Shown: in pieces, positions 1-5,121 of the stretch
Numbering within the stretch: position 1 is the stretch's first letter
Layout: the number at the start of each line of letters is the position of its first letter
Source: Sediminispirochaeta sp.
Lineage (GTDB): Bacteria; Spirochaetota; Spirochaetia; DSM-16054; Sediminispirochaetaceae
Direction: 5' to 3'
Length of the DNA: 5,171 bases
Assembly (NCBI GenBank): GCA_011046055.1
Contig: DSBN01000222.1
Coordinates: forward strand, 1 to 5,171
Translations under genes and position numbers: made by a program
The notes under the pieces: generated by a model
Told to the model about the DNA's origin: nothing
The model's database searches: none
Seen by the model: the letters and a program-made list of their open reading frames with translations, nothing else

Positions 1-467
1 ACCTGTTGGAGTACAATGTCCGTTTTGGAGACCCCGAGACTCAGGCGATCCTTCCCCTGCTGGAGGAGGGTCTGGCCCCTCTGCTGATGCAGGTGAGCAG
101 GGGAGAGCTCGAGCCGCGGCCCCTGAATTACCGGGAGGGTTTCGCCTGCAACGTGGTGGCCGCCGCCGTCGGGTATCCGGGAGAGTACCAAAAAGGATTG
201 CCAGTGGTCATTGGTGAGATGACGGAGAATGCCCAAGTGTTTCCCGCCGGTGTAGCTCGGCGGGAGGGTGAGTTGGTGAGCTCCGGCGGACGGGTGCTCT
301 CGGTCACCGGTATGGGCGGCAGTCTGACCGAGGCGCGGCGGCGGGCCTACCAGGCGATGGAGGGGGTCCGCTTCGAGAGTATCTACTACCGTCGGGATAT
401 CGGCCTGCGGGAGGCTGAAAAAGAGGTTGGTGGCGACAACAATTCTAAAAGTAGAAGTCTATTTTAG
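1..467 (+). CDS. purD: Phosphoribosylamine-glycine ligase (GAR synthetase), C-terminal part, 5' end outside window
   Basis: PurD joins glycine to 5-phosphoribosylamine using ATP to make GAR, the second step of de novo purine synthesis, in the cytosol. The first complete codon is at 3 and the stop is TAG at 465-467, so about 154 codons are visible. The visible part opens with LLEYNVRFGDPETQ, the end of the ATP-grasp core; its Glu and Asn are the usual metal ligands. The GARS C-domain follows, with the family-typical strings FPAGVARREGELVSSGGRVLS, LTEARRRAYQAM and FESIYYRRDIG. Family members normally end soon after YRRDIG. Here about 20 further residues follow, and the last ones (SKSRSLF) are encoded by the left arm and loop of a long palindrome, so the tail is probably non-functional. 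The missing N-terminal portion lies left of the window, so operon partners and regulation cannot be seen. Identification is secure from the motifs. Confidence -1.
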   Translation, partial: LLEYNVRFGDPETQAILPLLEEGLAPLLMQVSRGELEPRPLNYREGFACNVVAAAVGYPGEYQKGLPVVIGEMTENAQVFPAGVARREGELVSSGGRVLSVTGMGGSLTEARRRAYQAMEGVRFESIYYRRDIGLREAEKEVGGDNNSKSRSLF

Positions 468-479
468 ACTTCTACTTTT
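447..479 (+). terminator. Perfect 14-bp hairpin with T4 tail at the purD stop; probable intrinsic terminator
   Basis: AAAAGTAGAAGTCT (447-460) and AGACTTCTACTTTT (466-479) are exact reverse complements around the 5-nt loop ATTTT. Read as a terminator, the core is the 10-bp stem GTAGAAGTCT/AGACTTCTAC followed by TTTT. The purD stop codon TAG (465-467) sits at the loop and 3'-arm junction, so the hairpin overlaps the coding end. Because the arms begin with A4 and end with T4, it could work in both directions. Its stem has few GC pairs, so strength is uncertain. It is what remains of a longer 20-bp hairpin broken by the adjacent element. Confidence -1.
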
Positions 480-596
480 GAGTCCTCTGAAAAAAGGGCC
501 TTAGCAGCGACGCCTGAAATTCTAAATCATTATATTATAGTAACTTAAAAATGCCATTTCCCCGCATTTCTACCTTTTTTCAGAGGACTCACTTTT
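474..596. repeat. 6-bp target site duplication ACTTTT (474-479 and 591-596)
   Basis: ACTTTT directly abuts both outer ends of the 111-bp element, in the same orientation. The bases beyond it differ (T at 473, C at 590 as the last base of the element), so the direct repeat is exactly 6 bp. Deleting one copy with the element restores the flanking palindrome, which supports a target duplication over coincidence. Confidence -1.
480..590. mobile_element. MITE-like element, 111 bp, 18-bp perfect terminal inverted repeats
   Basis: The left end GAGTCCTCTGAAAAAAGG (480-497) is the exact reverse complement of the right end CCTTTTTTCAGAGGACTC (573-590). The 75-bp interior (498-572) is AT-rich and holds no credible reading frame, so the element cannot move by itself and would need a transposase acting in trans. 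It is flanked by ACTTTT at 474-479 and again at 591-596, the duplication expected of transposition. The ends look like those of a DDE-type insertion sequence, but I cannot name the family without comparison to known IS ends. It may be an internally deleted IS or a true MITE. It lies just after the purD stop and does not change the protein. Confidence -1.
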
Positions 597-648
597 AGAA
601 TTTGCATCAAGCGCTTAGAAAATGAGTATTTCCCTTACGGTTGGAGGC

Positions 649-691
649 ATTCGAAATGTTGAGAATGGTTTACATTCTCCACATTTCGAAT
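649..691. repeat. Long near-perfect hairpin, 19-bp arms, 5-nt loop
   Basis: ATTCGAAATGTTGAGAATG (649-667) pairs with CATTCTCCACATTTCGAAT (673-691) over 19 bp with one T/C mismatch, around the loop GTTTA. No T-run follows on the plus strand, so it is not a classic intrinsic terminator. Its size and loop length resemble the reconstructed purD hairpin (20-bp arms, 5-nt loop). It could be a palindromic intergenic repeat, a backup termination or mRNA 3'-end stabiliser for purD, or a cruciform or protein-binding site upstream of the next promoter. The stretch 603-648 before it holds no gene I can support, only the small palindrome AAGCGCTT at 609-616. Confidence -1.
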
Positions 692-713
692 TGCTGTGGC
701 GACGAAGCTCAGC

Positions 714-742
714 TTTACACATAGTGTGGGGATGGGTAGAAT
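714..742 (+). promoter_or_regulatory. Sigma70-type promoter of the NmrA-family gene, predicted leaderless
   Basis: TTTACA (714-719) and TAGAAT (737-742) are separated by 17 bp. The -10 hexamer is followed by 6 nt and then the ATG at 749, so the expected transcription start falls on or next to the start codon. No Shine-Dalgarno is found 5-10 nt before the ATG, which agrees with a leaderless mRNA. A small inverted repeat, CACA-TAG-TGTG (718-728), lies in the spacer and could be an operator, but it is short enough to be chance. Confidence -1.
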
Positions 743-748
743 AGCAGC

Positions 749-1609
749 ATGAATCTGCTTATCACAGGAATTACCGGCAACTTCGGCTACGCGGTGTACC
801 GGCAACTGGCCGGACGCGGAGACCTGCGTCTCTTCGCTGGGGCCAGAAACCCCGAGAGGGTGAACTTTCTCCTCGATGATCCGGAGATCGAGTCACGACG
901 TTTCGACTTCAACGAGCCCGAGACCTTTGGCTCGGTGCTGCGGGACATCGACACGGTGATCCTGCTGCGGCCGCCGGCCCTCACGGAGGTGCGCCGATAT
1001 GTTCCGCCTTTCGTTGAAGCGTGTAGAGAGGGCGGCGTCGAACATATAGTTTTTCTGTCTATTCAGGGGGTGGAGAACAACCGCCGGCTTCCCCATTATA
1101 AAATCGAGCGCTATATAGAACAAAGTGGTATCCCCTATACCTTTCTGCGCCCCGGTTTTTTTATGGAAAACCTCATCACCACCCACCGGGACGAGATCCG
1201 CTACCGGTCGAAGCTGATCGTTCCCGCCGGGGAGGGGCGGACCAACTTCATCGCCGTGGGCGACGTGGCCGCCGCCGCGGCCGCCTGTGTGGGAAAGCCC
1301 GAACACTACCGCCGGGCCTACGAGCTGACCGGTCCGGAGGCCTACGACTACTATCAGGTGGCGGAGATCCTCTCCCAAGAGCTGGGGCGCCCGGTGCGGT
1401 ATGAAAATCCGAGTCGCTGGGAGTTTTTTCGCTACCGCCGTTCCCTGGGCGATCCGATCCCCTTCGTGATCGTTATGATCCTGCTGTATCGAAGGGTGAA
1501 AAAGGGCGGGGCCGAGGCTCGGAACGAGAACCTGCAGCGGGTATTCGAGGTAGAGCCCCAGCTTCTGCGGAATTTTATCCGGGAGAAGTTAGACTACCTT
1601 CGAGAGTGA
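749..1609 (+). CDS. NmrA/SDR-family NAD(P)-binding protein (atypical short-chain dehydrogenase)
   Basis: This 286-residue cytosolic Rossmann-fold protein matches the NmrA-like/SDR_a5 group in size and motifs. Residues 6-13 (TGITGNFG) form the N-terminal GxxGxxG-type dinucleotide loop. The middle has the typical HIVFLSIQGVE strand, then HYKIERYIEQSGIPYTFLRPG and FFMEN. The C-terminal half has FIAVGDVAAAAAA and YELTGPEAYDYYQVAEIL, where relatives contact substrate or partner. Relatives include quinone oxidoreductases (QOR2-like), NAD(P)-sensing regulators and sugar-nucleotide epimerase-like enzymes, so reaction and substrate are open. The ATG at 749 is the first possible start because TAG at 737-739 is in frame upstream. 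No Shine-Dalgarno is present. The 3' end overlaps the convergent mutM gene by 35 bp. Family is confident; function is not known. Confidence -1.
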   Translation: MNLLITGITGNFGYAVYRQLAGRGDLRLFAGARNPERVNFLLDDPEIESRRFDFNEPETFGSVLRDIDTVILLRPPALTEVRRYVPPFVEACREGGVEHIVFLSIQGVENNRRLPHYKIERYIEQSGIPYTFLRPGFFMENLITTHRDEIRYRSKLIVPAGEGRTNFIAVGDVAAAAAACVGKPEHYRRAYELTGPEAYDYYQVAEILSQELGRPVRYENPSRWEFFRYRRSLGDPIPFVIVMILLYRRVKKGGAEARNENLQRVFEVEPQLLRNFIREKLDYLRE

Positions 1610-2432
1610 TCTCTTGACAGCGGGGACAGAGATGGCTGCCCCGTCCAGCGACATAGATTTTCTCTATCACCGAACCGCAGCGGGGACAACGCTGTCCGGC
1701 CTTTCCGTATATGTGCAGAGCTCCGCTGTTCTCTCCCCTCCTGCCTCCGGAGAGGTAGTTGGTCTCGCCGAGTCCCAGGGAAGTGCCGCGGTTTCTCAGT
1801 CCCGTGTTCAGAACCTCCCTGATTTTTACCAGTAACAGCTGAGCTTCCTCCTCGCGGAGGCTCGCTGCGTTGCGCAGCGGGTGTATCCCCGCTGCGAAAA
1901 GCGCCTCGTCGCAGTAGATGTTTCCAAGCCCGGCGATGAAGCTTTGGTCGAGCAGTAGCGCTTTGATTCGACTCCGCCGTCGGCGGAGAGCGCGGAAGAA
2001 ATCTTCGGCTCCGAGGGCCGGGTCAAAGGGTTCCGGGCCGAGCCGGTTCAGAATATCTTCGGGATCTGCAGTCAGTATGAGCCGTCCGAACTTCCGGGTG
2101 TCATGAAAGCAGAGGCGGCGCCGGTCGTCGAGCTCGAATATCACCCGATCGTGGGGATCCTCCGGGGAACCGGCGGGACGAAGGTGGAATTGACCGGTCA
2201 TTCGCAGGTGGACCAGCAGAGTCTGGTCCCGGTTGAGGCGAAATACCATGTATTTCCCTCGGCGGTGGAGCTGCTGCAGGACCAGTCCGCTGATGCGAGC
2301 CTGAAAATCACCTGCCTTTAGAGGACGGACGCTCCGGGGCCATAGTACTCGGCAGTCGTTGATCCGCCGGCCGATGATCCGCGAGTTCAAGAGGTCGTTG
2401 ATGCTGGTCTGTATCTCCGGCAGTTCGGGCAC
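1575..2432 (-). CDS. mutM: Formamidopyrimidine-DNA glycosylase (bifunctional 8-oxoguanine glycosylase/AP lyase)
   Basis: Fpg/MutM removes 8-oxoguanine and ring-opened purines and nicks the abasic site during base excision repair. The start is taken as GTG at 2432-2430, because the protein then begins V-PELPEIQT, leaving Pro2, the catalytic nucleophile, at the processed N-terminus with Glu3 next to it. GGAGA 7 nt upstream supports this; a longer in-frame reading would bury the proline and destroy catalysis. Other marks in the 285 residues are the beta-turn lysine in RRGKYMVF (K60), HLRMTGQF (75-82), HDTRKFGRL (110-118) and the helix-two-turn-helix GLGNIYCDEALFAAGIHP (168-185). A C-terminal zinc finger has Cys 249, 252, 269 and 272, with lesion-site Arg264 in AGRGSHLCPRCQ. 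About 12 residues follow the finger, slightly more than usual. All key residues are present, so it should be active. It is probably transcribed with the short AKR remnant upstream. Confidence -1.
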   Translation of the reverse strand: MPELPEIQTSINDLLNSRIIGRRINDCRVLWPRSVRPLKAGDFQARISGLVLQQLHRRGKYMVFRLNRDQTLLVHLRMTGQFHLRPAGSPEDPHDRVIFELDDRRRLCFHDTRKFGRLILTADPEDILNRLGPEPFDPALGAEDFFRALRRRRSRIKALLLDQSFIAGLGNIYCDEALFAAGIHPLRNAASLREEEAQLLLVKIREVLNTGLRNRGTSLGLGETNYLSGGRRGENSGALHIYGKAGQRCPRCGSVIEKIYVAGRGSHLCPRCQEITLEGSLTSPG

Positions 2433-2439
2433 TTCTTTG

Positions 2440-2444
2440 TCTCC
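2440..2444 (-). promoter_or_regulatory. Ribosome binding site that fixes the mutM GTG start
   Basis: On the minus strand the sequence reads GGAGA, then 7 nt (CAAAGAA), then GTG. This is good Shine-Dalgarno spacing. It lies just after the TAG stop of the upstream 44-codon reading frame (2449-2447), so ribosomes finishing that frame would end next to it and could be coupled into mutM. Confidence -1.
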
Positions 2445-2446
2445 GA

Positions 2447-2581
2447 CTATCGCTGCAGCAGCGGGTGGGCCTCTTTGAGCGACTGGATGATCGGTACTCC
2501 CTGGGGTAGATGTTCGGTGCCAAAACCCAGAGGCGAAACCGGCCAATCCAATTTTCCGAATGGTCTATATGGCATTTTCAT
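2447..2581 (-). pseudogene. Aldo/keto reductase remnant (N-terminal 25 residues only) or 44-codon leader ORF of mutM
   Basis: The minus strand encodes a 44-residue frame from ATG at 2581 (a second in-frame ATG is at 2575) to TAG at 2449-2447. It starts MKMPYRPFGKLDWPVSPLGF followed by GTEHLP. This closely resembles the first beta strands of aldo/keto reductases, whose N-termini commonly read M-YR-FGKT--VS-LGFGT. The last residues (VPIIQSLKEAHPLLQR) do not look like the expected AKR continuation, and the TIM-barrel body with catalytic Asp/Tyr/Lys/His is absent from the window. I read it as a gene reduced by deletion to its promoter and N-terminus and now fused to the mutM leader. Alternatively it is a real small protein or a translated leader coupled to mutM, 14 nt before the GTG. 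The AKR resemblance is by eye. Confidence -1.
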
Positions 2582-2587
2582 AGTAGT

Positions 2588-2616
2588 ATTATAGGTGAAG
2601 AGAAGGATCGAATAAA
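2588..2616 (-). promoter_or_regulatory. Promoter for the AKR remnant and mutM, predicted leaderless
   Basis: On the minus strand a perfect -10 TATAAT (2593-2588) is preceded at 17 bp by the weak -35 TTTATT (2616-2611). Six nt (ACTACT) separate TATAAT from the ATG at 2581, and no Shine-Dalgarno precedes that ATG. The same AT-rich stretch reads TATTAT on the plus strand (2587-2592) and may also serve the divergent DapA-like gene, though I see no convincing plus-strand -35. Transcription in the two directions would compete if both use it. Confidence -1.
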
Positions 2617-2620
2617 GGAG
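2614..2620 (+). promoter_or_regulatory. Ribosome binding site of the DapA-family gene
   Basis: AAAGGAG at 2614-2620 lies 5 nt before the ATG at 2626, a strong Shine-Dalgarno that sets this start. It overlaps the -35 region of the opposite-strand promoter. Confidence -1.
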
Positions 2621-2625
2621 CGTGT

Positions 2626-3651
2626 ATGAAACGGCAAGAGATTGGAAGGCGGTATTTCCCCAAGGGGATGCCCCGATTGTGGTGCCCCTTGATCAGTCAC
2701 TACCAGAGGGACGGGAGTTTCGACCAGGGGCGAACGGAGGCCCATATCGCCCATCTCCGAAGGTATGTGAGCGCCTTTCTCGCCCCCGGCTCGACCGGTG
2801 ACGGATGGGAGATGGACAAGGGGCGACGATCCGATCTGATCGAAATGCTGAAGAAGACTATAGAAGCGGCGAACGGCCGGCTTCTGGTCGGAGTGCTGGA
2901 GACCGAGCTCGGCGCGGCGGCTCGGGAGGTCCGCAGCCTGGCCGAACGGTACGACTTCGAGGAGGATCCATGTCTCTGCGGCGTCACCGTGACCGCACCG
3001 AAGGGAGCGGAGCTGGACCAGGAGGTCATCGCCGCCGAGTTGGCGGAGGTACTGGAGCAGGAAATCCCCACCGCCCTCTATCAGCTGCCCCAAATCACCG
3101 AGAACGAGATCCAGCCGGAGACGACGGTACGGCTGGCGGCGGAGTTTCCCAACTTCTACCTCTTCAAGGACACCAGCGGGGAGGATGCGGTGGCCATGTC
3201 CGACGGAGTACCGGAGGATGTCTTTCTGCTGCGCGGGGCCGAGGGGGACTATCTGAGCTGGTACCGTGCAGCGGGGGGACCGTACGACGGTTTCCTGCTG
3301 AGTACCGCCAACGGTTTCGCCCCGCAGCTGAGCCGGATCATCGAGCTCAGCGAACAGGCCGAACGAGAGCCCGAGGACAGAGCCGCCCTCAAAGAGGCGA
3401 AGGAGCTTTCCGCCCTGCTGAGTCGGGTGGTTCAAGACTGTTTTGCGACGGTGCAGGACCTGCCCTTCGGCAACCCCTTCGCCAACGCCAACAAGGCGGT
3501 GGACCACTGGATGGCCTTCGGTCCCGGGGCGATGAAGAAGAGTCTCCCCTACACCTGTTCGGGGTATCAGATCCCCAAGGAAGTTATCGACCGAGTCGGG
3601 ACGCTTCTCTCCGACGCTGCACTGTTGCCCTCTCGATCTTATCTCGATTAG
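2626..3651 (+). CDS. DapA-family (dihydrodipicolinate synthase/N-acetylneuraminate lyase) class I aldolase-type enzyme
   Basis: This 341-residue cytosolic protein fits the (beta/alpha)8 barrel of the DHDPS/NAL superfamily, which forms a Schiff base with an alpha-keto acid. Near the N-terminus GSTGDGWEM (55-63) stands where the family has its GTTGE-type keto-acid binding loop. Tyr152 in LYQLPQ matches the catalytic tyrosine of the YN-P segment. Lys181 in LFKDTSGE matches the Schiff-base lysine of the family K-D-S/T-S-G motif. It is longer than a standard DapA (about 290-300 residues), with extra length mainly in the C-terminal third. The replaced loop and the absence of other lysine-pathway genes argue against calling it dapA; an aldolase or lyase for another keto acid or sugar acid is equally possible. 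It diverges from the AKR remnant and mutM, and probably shares a transcript with the DHH-CBS gene 49 bp downstream. Superfamily is confident; substrate is unknown. Confidence -1.
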   Translation: MKRQEIGRRYFPKGMPRLWCPLISHYQRDGSFDQGRTEAHIAHLRRYVSAFLAPGSTGDGWEMDKGRRSDLIEMLKKTIEAANGRLLVGVLETELGAAAREVRSLAERYDFEEDPCLCGVTVTAPKGAELDQEVIAAELAEVLEQEIPTALYQLPQITENEIQPETTVRLAAEFPNFYLFKDTSGEDAVAMSDGVPEDVFLLRGAEGDYLSWYRAAGGPYDGFLLSTANGFAPQLSRIIELSEQAEREPEDRAALKEAKELSALLSRVVQDCFATVQDLPFGNPFANANKAVDHWMAFGPGAMKKSLPYTCSGYQIPKEVIDRVGTLLSDAALLPSRSYLD

Positions 3652-3700
3652 ACTTGGTGGCAGAGGCGGAGCTTTTTTCAAAGAAACGAGGAGCGGCGAG

Positions 3701-5068
3701 ATGAATATCATAGTTGGACACAGCAACATGGACCTCGACTGTCTTGGGTCTCTGGTGCTGGCCACATACCTGTACCCAGATTATAAAATGGTCAAGAGTC
3801 GTCTCTTGCACCCGGTGGCGCGGAAGGCCCAGAACATTTTTCAACACCAGGTCGACTTTCTCCACCCCAAGGACCTGGAAGGACAGGAGGTGGAGCGGAT
3901 GGTCATCGTGGATACGCGTACCTACAGCCGAGTTAAGGAGTATTTCGATTTTATCGCCACCGAAGTGGAGGAGATCGAGGTGGAGATATACGACCACCAC
4001 CCCGGCGACCAGAACAGTTTTCCCGAGGCCATGGTCCACGAGATGCCCTGTGGTGCCAACACCAGCCAGATCGGGATGGAGCTTATGCGGCGGGGGATCC
4101 GTCCGGGACCCAACGAGGCGACCATCGCTCTGGCCGGGATCTACGCCGACACGGGCAACTTCACCCACGAGAACGTGGTGGAGGCGGATTTCCAGGTCGC
4201 CTCTTTCCTGCTCGAATCGGGGGCCTCGCTGAATCTGGTCAAGACCCTGCTCACCCCCCTGACGGACAAGTACCAGATCACCCTGTTCCACGAGCTGCTC
4301 AACCGGCTGGAGTACAGCACCATCCACGGCCATCGGGTCATCACCAGTTACTGGGAGGTGGAGAACGAAGCCTCCGGACTGGGCGCGGTGGTGGAGACGG
4401 TCTTCGAAGTGGAGGACCAGGACGTCTACTTCGCCCTTTTCCATTTCAAGAAGAAAAAAAAGACCCTGATCATCGCCCGGAACCACAAGGACAAGATCAA
4501 CCTCAACGAGATCCTGAAGGATTTCGGCGGCGGGGGCCACGAGAAGGCCGCCTCGGCGACGGTGAAGGAGATGGACGGTCCCAAGGTCTACGCCAAGCTG
4601 CTGGGGCACCTGGACCGGCTCCTGGTTCCGGCGGTCACCGCCGAGGAACTGATGAGCTCCCCGGTGCAGGTGATCGACCAGGAGGCCAGCCTTCTGGAGG
4701 CGTCGCTGTACATGGAGAAGATCTCCCATACCGGCTTGCCGGTGGTTGCTGGGGATCATCAGCTGGCGGGCTTTCTCACCCTTCGCGATATTATGAAGGG
4801 CCGCCGGGCCGAACAGATGCACGCCCCGGTGAAGGCCTACATGAGCAAGCAGCTGGTCACCGCCGAACGGCAGACCAGCATCCGCGAGCTGGAGGACCTG
4901 CTTTTTCAAAACAACATCGGCCACCTGCCGGTGGTGGACGACGGGTCGATCGTCGGGATCATTACCAGGACCGACTACCTGCGGTACAAGCAGTCCCGGT
5001 CCCGGCAGCGGCGGGCGGTCCTGCAGGAGATGGGACTCGAAGTGGGAGAGCCCACGGCTGCTTACTGA
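3701..5068 (+). CDS. DHH/DHHA1 phosphoesterase with C-terminal CBS-domain pair
   Basis: This is a 455-residue cytosolic protein with three parts. The DHH domain (about 1-165) has the metal ligands of HSNMDLD (His7, Asp11, Asp13), Asp71 in VIVDTR, Asp98-His99-His100 in YDHHPGD, and Asp150 in AGIYADTGNFTH. The DHHA1 substrate-binding domain (about 205-290) ends in GGGGHEKAAS (276-285). Two CBS motifs (about 312-372 and 377-437) probably bind an adenine nucleotide. The arrangement resembles NrnA-like nanoRNases and cyclic-dinucleotide phosphodiesterases, and also the front half of bacterial DHH-CBS-poly(A) polymerase/CCA-adding fusions; no nucleotidyltransferase domain follows here. A manganese pyrophosphatase is less likely because the C-domain carries GGGH. 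GAGGAG (3688-3693), 7 nt before the ATG, sets the start, and the gene probably shares the upstream transcript. An A8 run (4454-4461) encodes part of a five-lysine stretch. Domain calls are strong; substrate is inferred. Confidence -1.
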   Translation: MNIIVGHSNMDLDCLGSLVLATYLYPDYKMVKSRLLHPVARKAQNIFQHQVDFLHPKDLEGQEVERMVIVDTRTYSRVKEYFDFIATEVEEIEVEIYDHHPGDQNSFPEAMVHEMPCGANTSQIGMELMRRGIRPGPNEATIALAGIYADTGNFTHENVVEADFQVASFLLESGASLNLVKTLLTPLTDKYQITLFHELLNRLEYSTIHGHRVITSYWEVENEASGLGAVVETVFEVEDQDVYFALFHFKKKKKTLIIARNHKDKINLNEILKDFGGGGHEKAASATVKEMDGPKVYAKLLGHLDRLLVPAVTAEELMSSPVQVIDQEASLLEASLYMEKISHTGLPVVAGDHQLAGFLTLRDIMKGRRAEQMHAPVKAYMSKQLVTAERQTSIRELEDLLFQNNIGHLPVVDDGSIVGIITRTDYLRYKQSRSRQRRAVLQEMGLEVGEPTAAY

Positions 5069-5086
5069 TCGTACGACACCCGCCCA

Positions 5087-5114
5087 TTGTCCTTGCGCGG
5101 CTTCGCGGTATACA
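5087..5114 (+). promoter_or_regulatory. Candidate promoter of the gene starting at 5122
   Basis: TTGTCC (5087-5092) and TATACA (5109-5114) are 16 bp apart. An alternative -10, TACATT (5111-5116), gives an 18-bp spacer. Either puts the predicted start of transcription within a few bases of the ATG at 5122. The short inverted repeat CGCG-GCTT-CGCG (5096-5107) lies in the spacer. Both hexamers are imperfect, so this is a weak call. Confidence -1.
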
Positions 5115-5121
5115 TTGAACC

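Larger units (their letters stand above)
441..602. repeat. Split 20-bp palindrome (pre-insertion hairpin) around the MITE-like element
   Basis: Removing 480-590 plus one copy of the flanking ACTTTT joins the left arm AATTCTAAAAGTAGAAGTCT (441-460), the loop ATTTT (461-465) and the right arm AGACTTCTACTTTT (466-479) plus AGAATT (597-602). The arms are then perfect 20-bp reverse complements. As the sequence stands, the same data read as a 30-bp inverted repeat (441-452 plus 480-497 against 573-602) whose left copy is interrupted by exactly 27 nt. The insertion model is preferred because it also explains the 6-bp duplication. Confidence -1.

Noticed and set aside
441..691. CRISPR-like or tandem repeat array
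   Set aside because: The repeats here are inverted pairs, each present once. There are no direct repeats with regular spacers.
2433..2546. N-terminal extension of MutM to an ATG at 2546
   Set aside because: It would place 38 residues before the catalytic proline, which must be residue 2. The GTG start has a well-placed GGAGA, and the extension overlaps the AKR-like frame.
3652..3700. T6 run (3673-3678) as a terminator between the DapA-like and DHH-CBS genes
   Set aside because: No GC-rich stem precedes the T-run, and a strong ribosome binding site follows at once, which fits co-transcription better.
2805..3704. Alternative plus-strand frame of 299 codons inside the DapA-like gene
   Set aside because: Arg/Gly-rich translation without motifs; it is the +1 shadow of the real frame.
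2578..3765. Long open frame (395 codons) on the minus strand across the DapA-like gene
   Set aside because: It is a shadow of the well-supported plus-strand enzyme in GC-rich DNA. Its translation is low-complexity, rich in G/L/R/V, with no recognisable motif.
5096..5107. CGCG-GCTT-CGCG hairpin as terminator of the DHH-CBS gene
   Set aside because: Only 4 bp of stem and no T-run after it.
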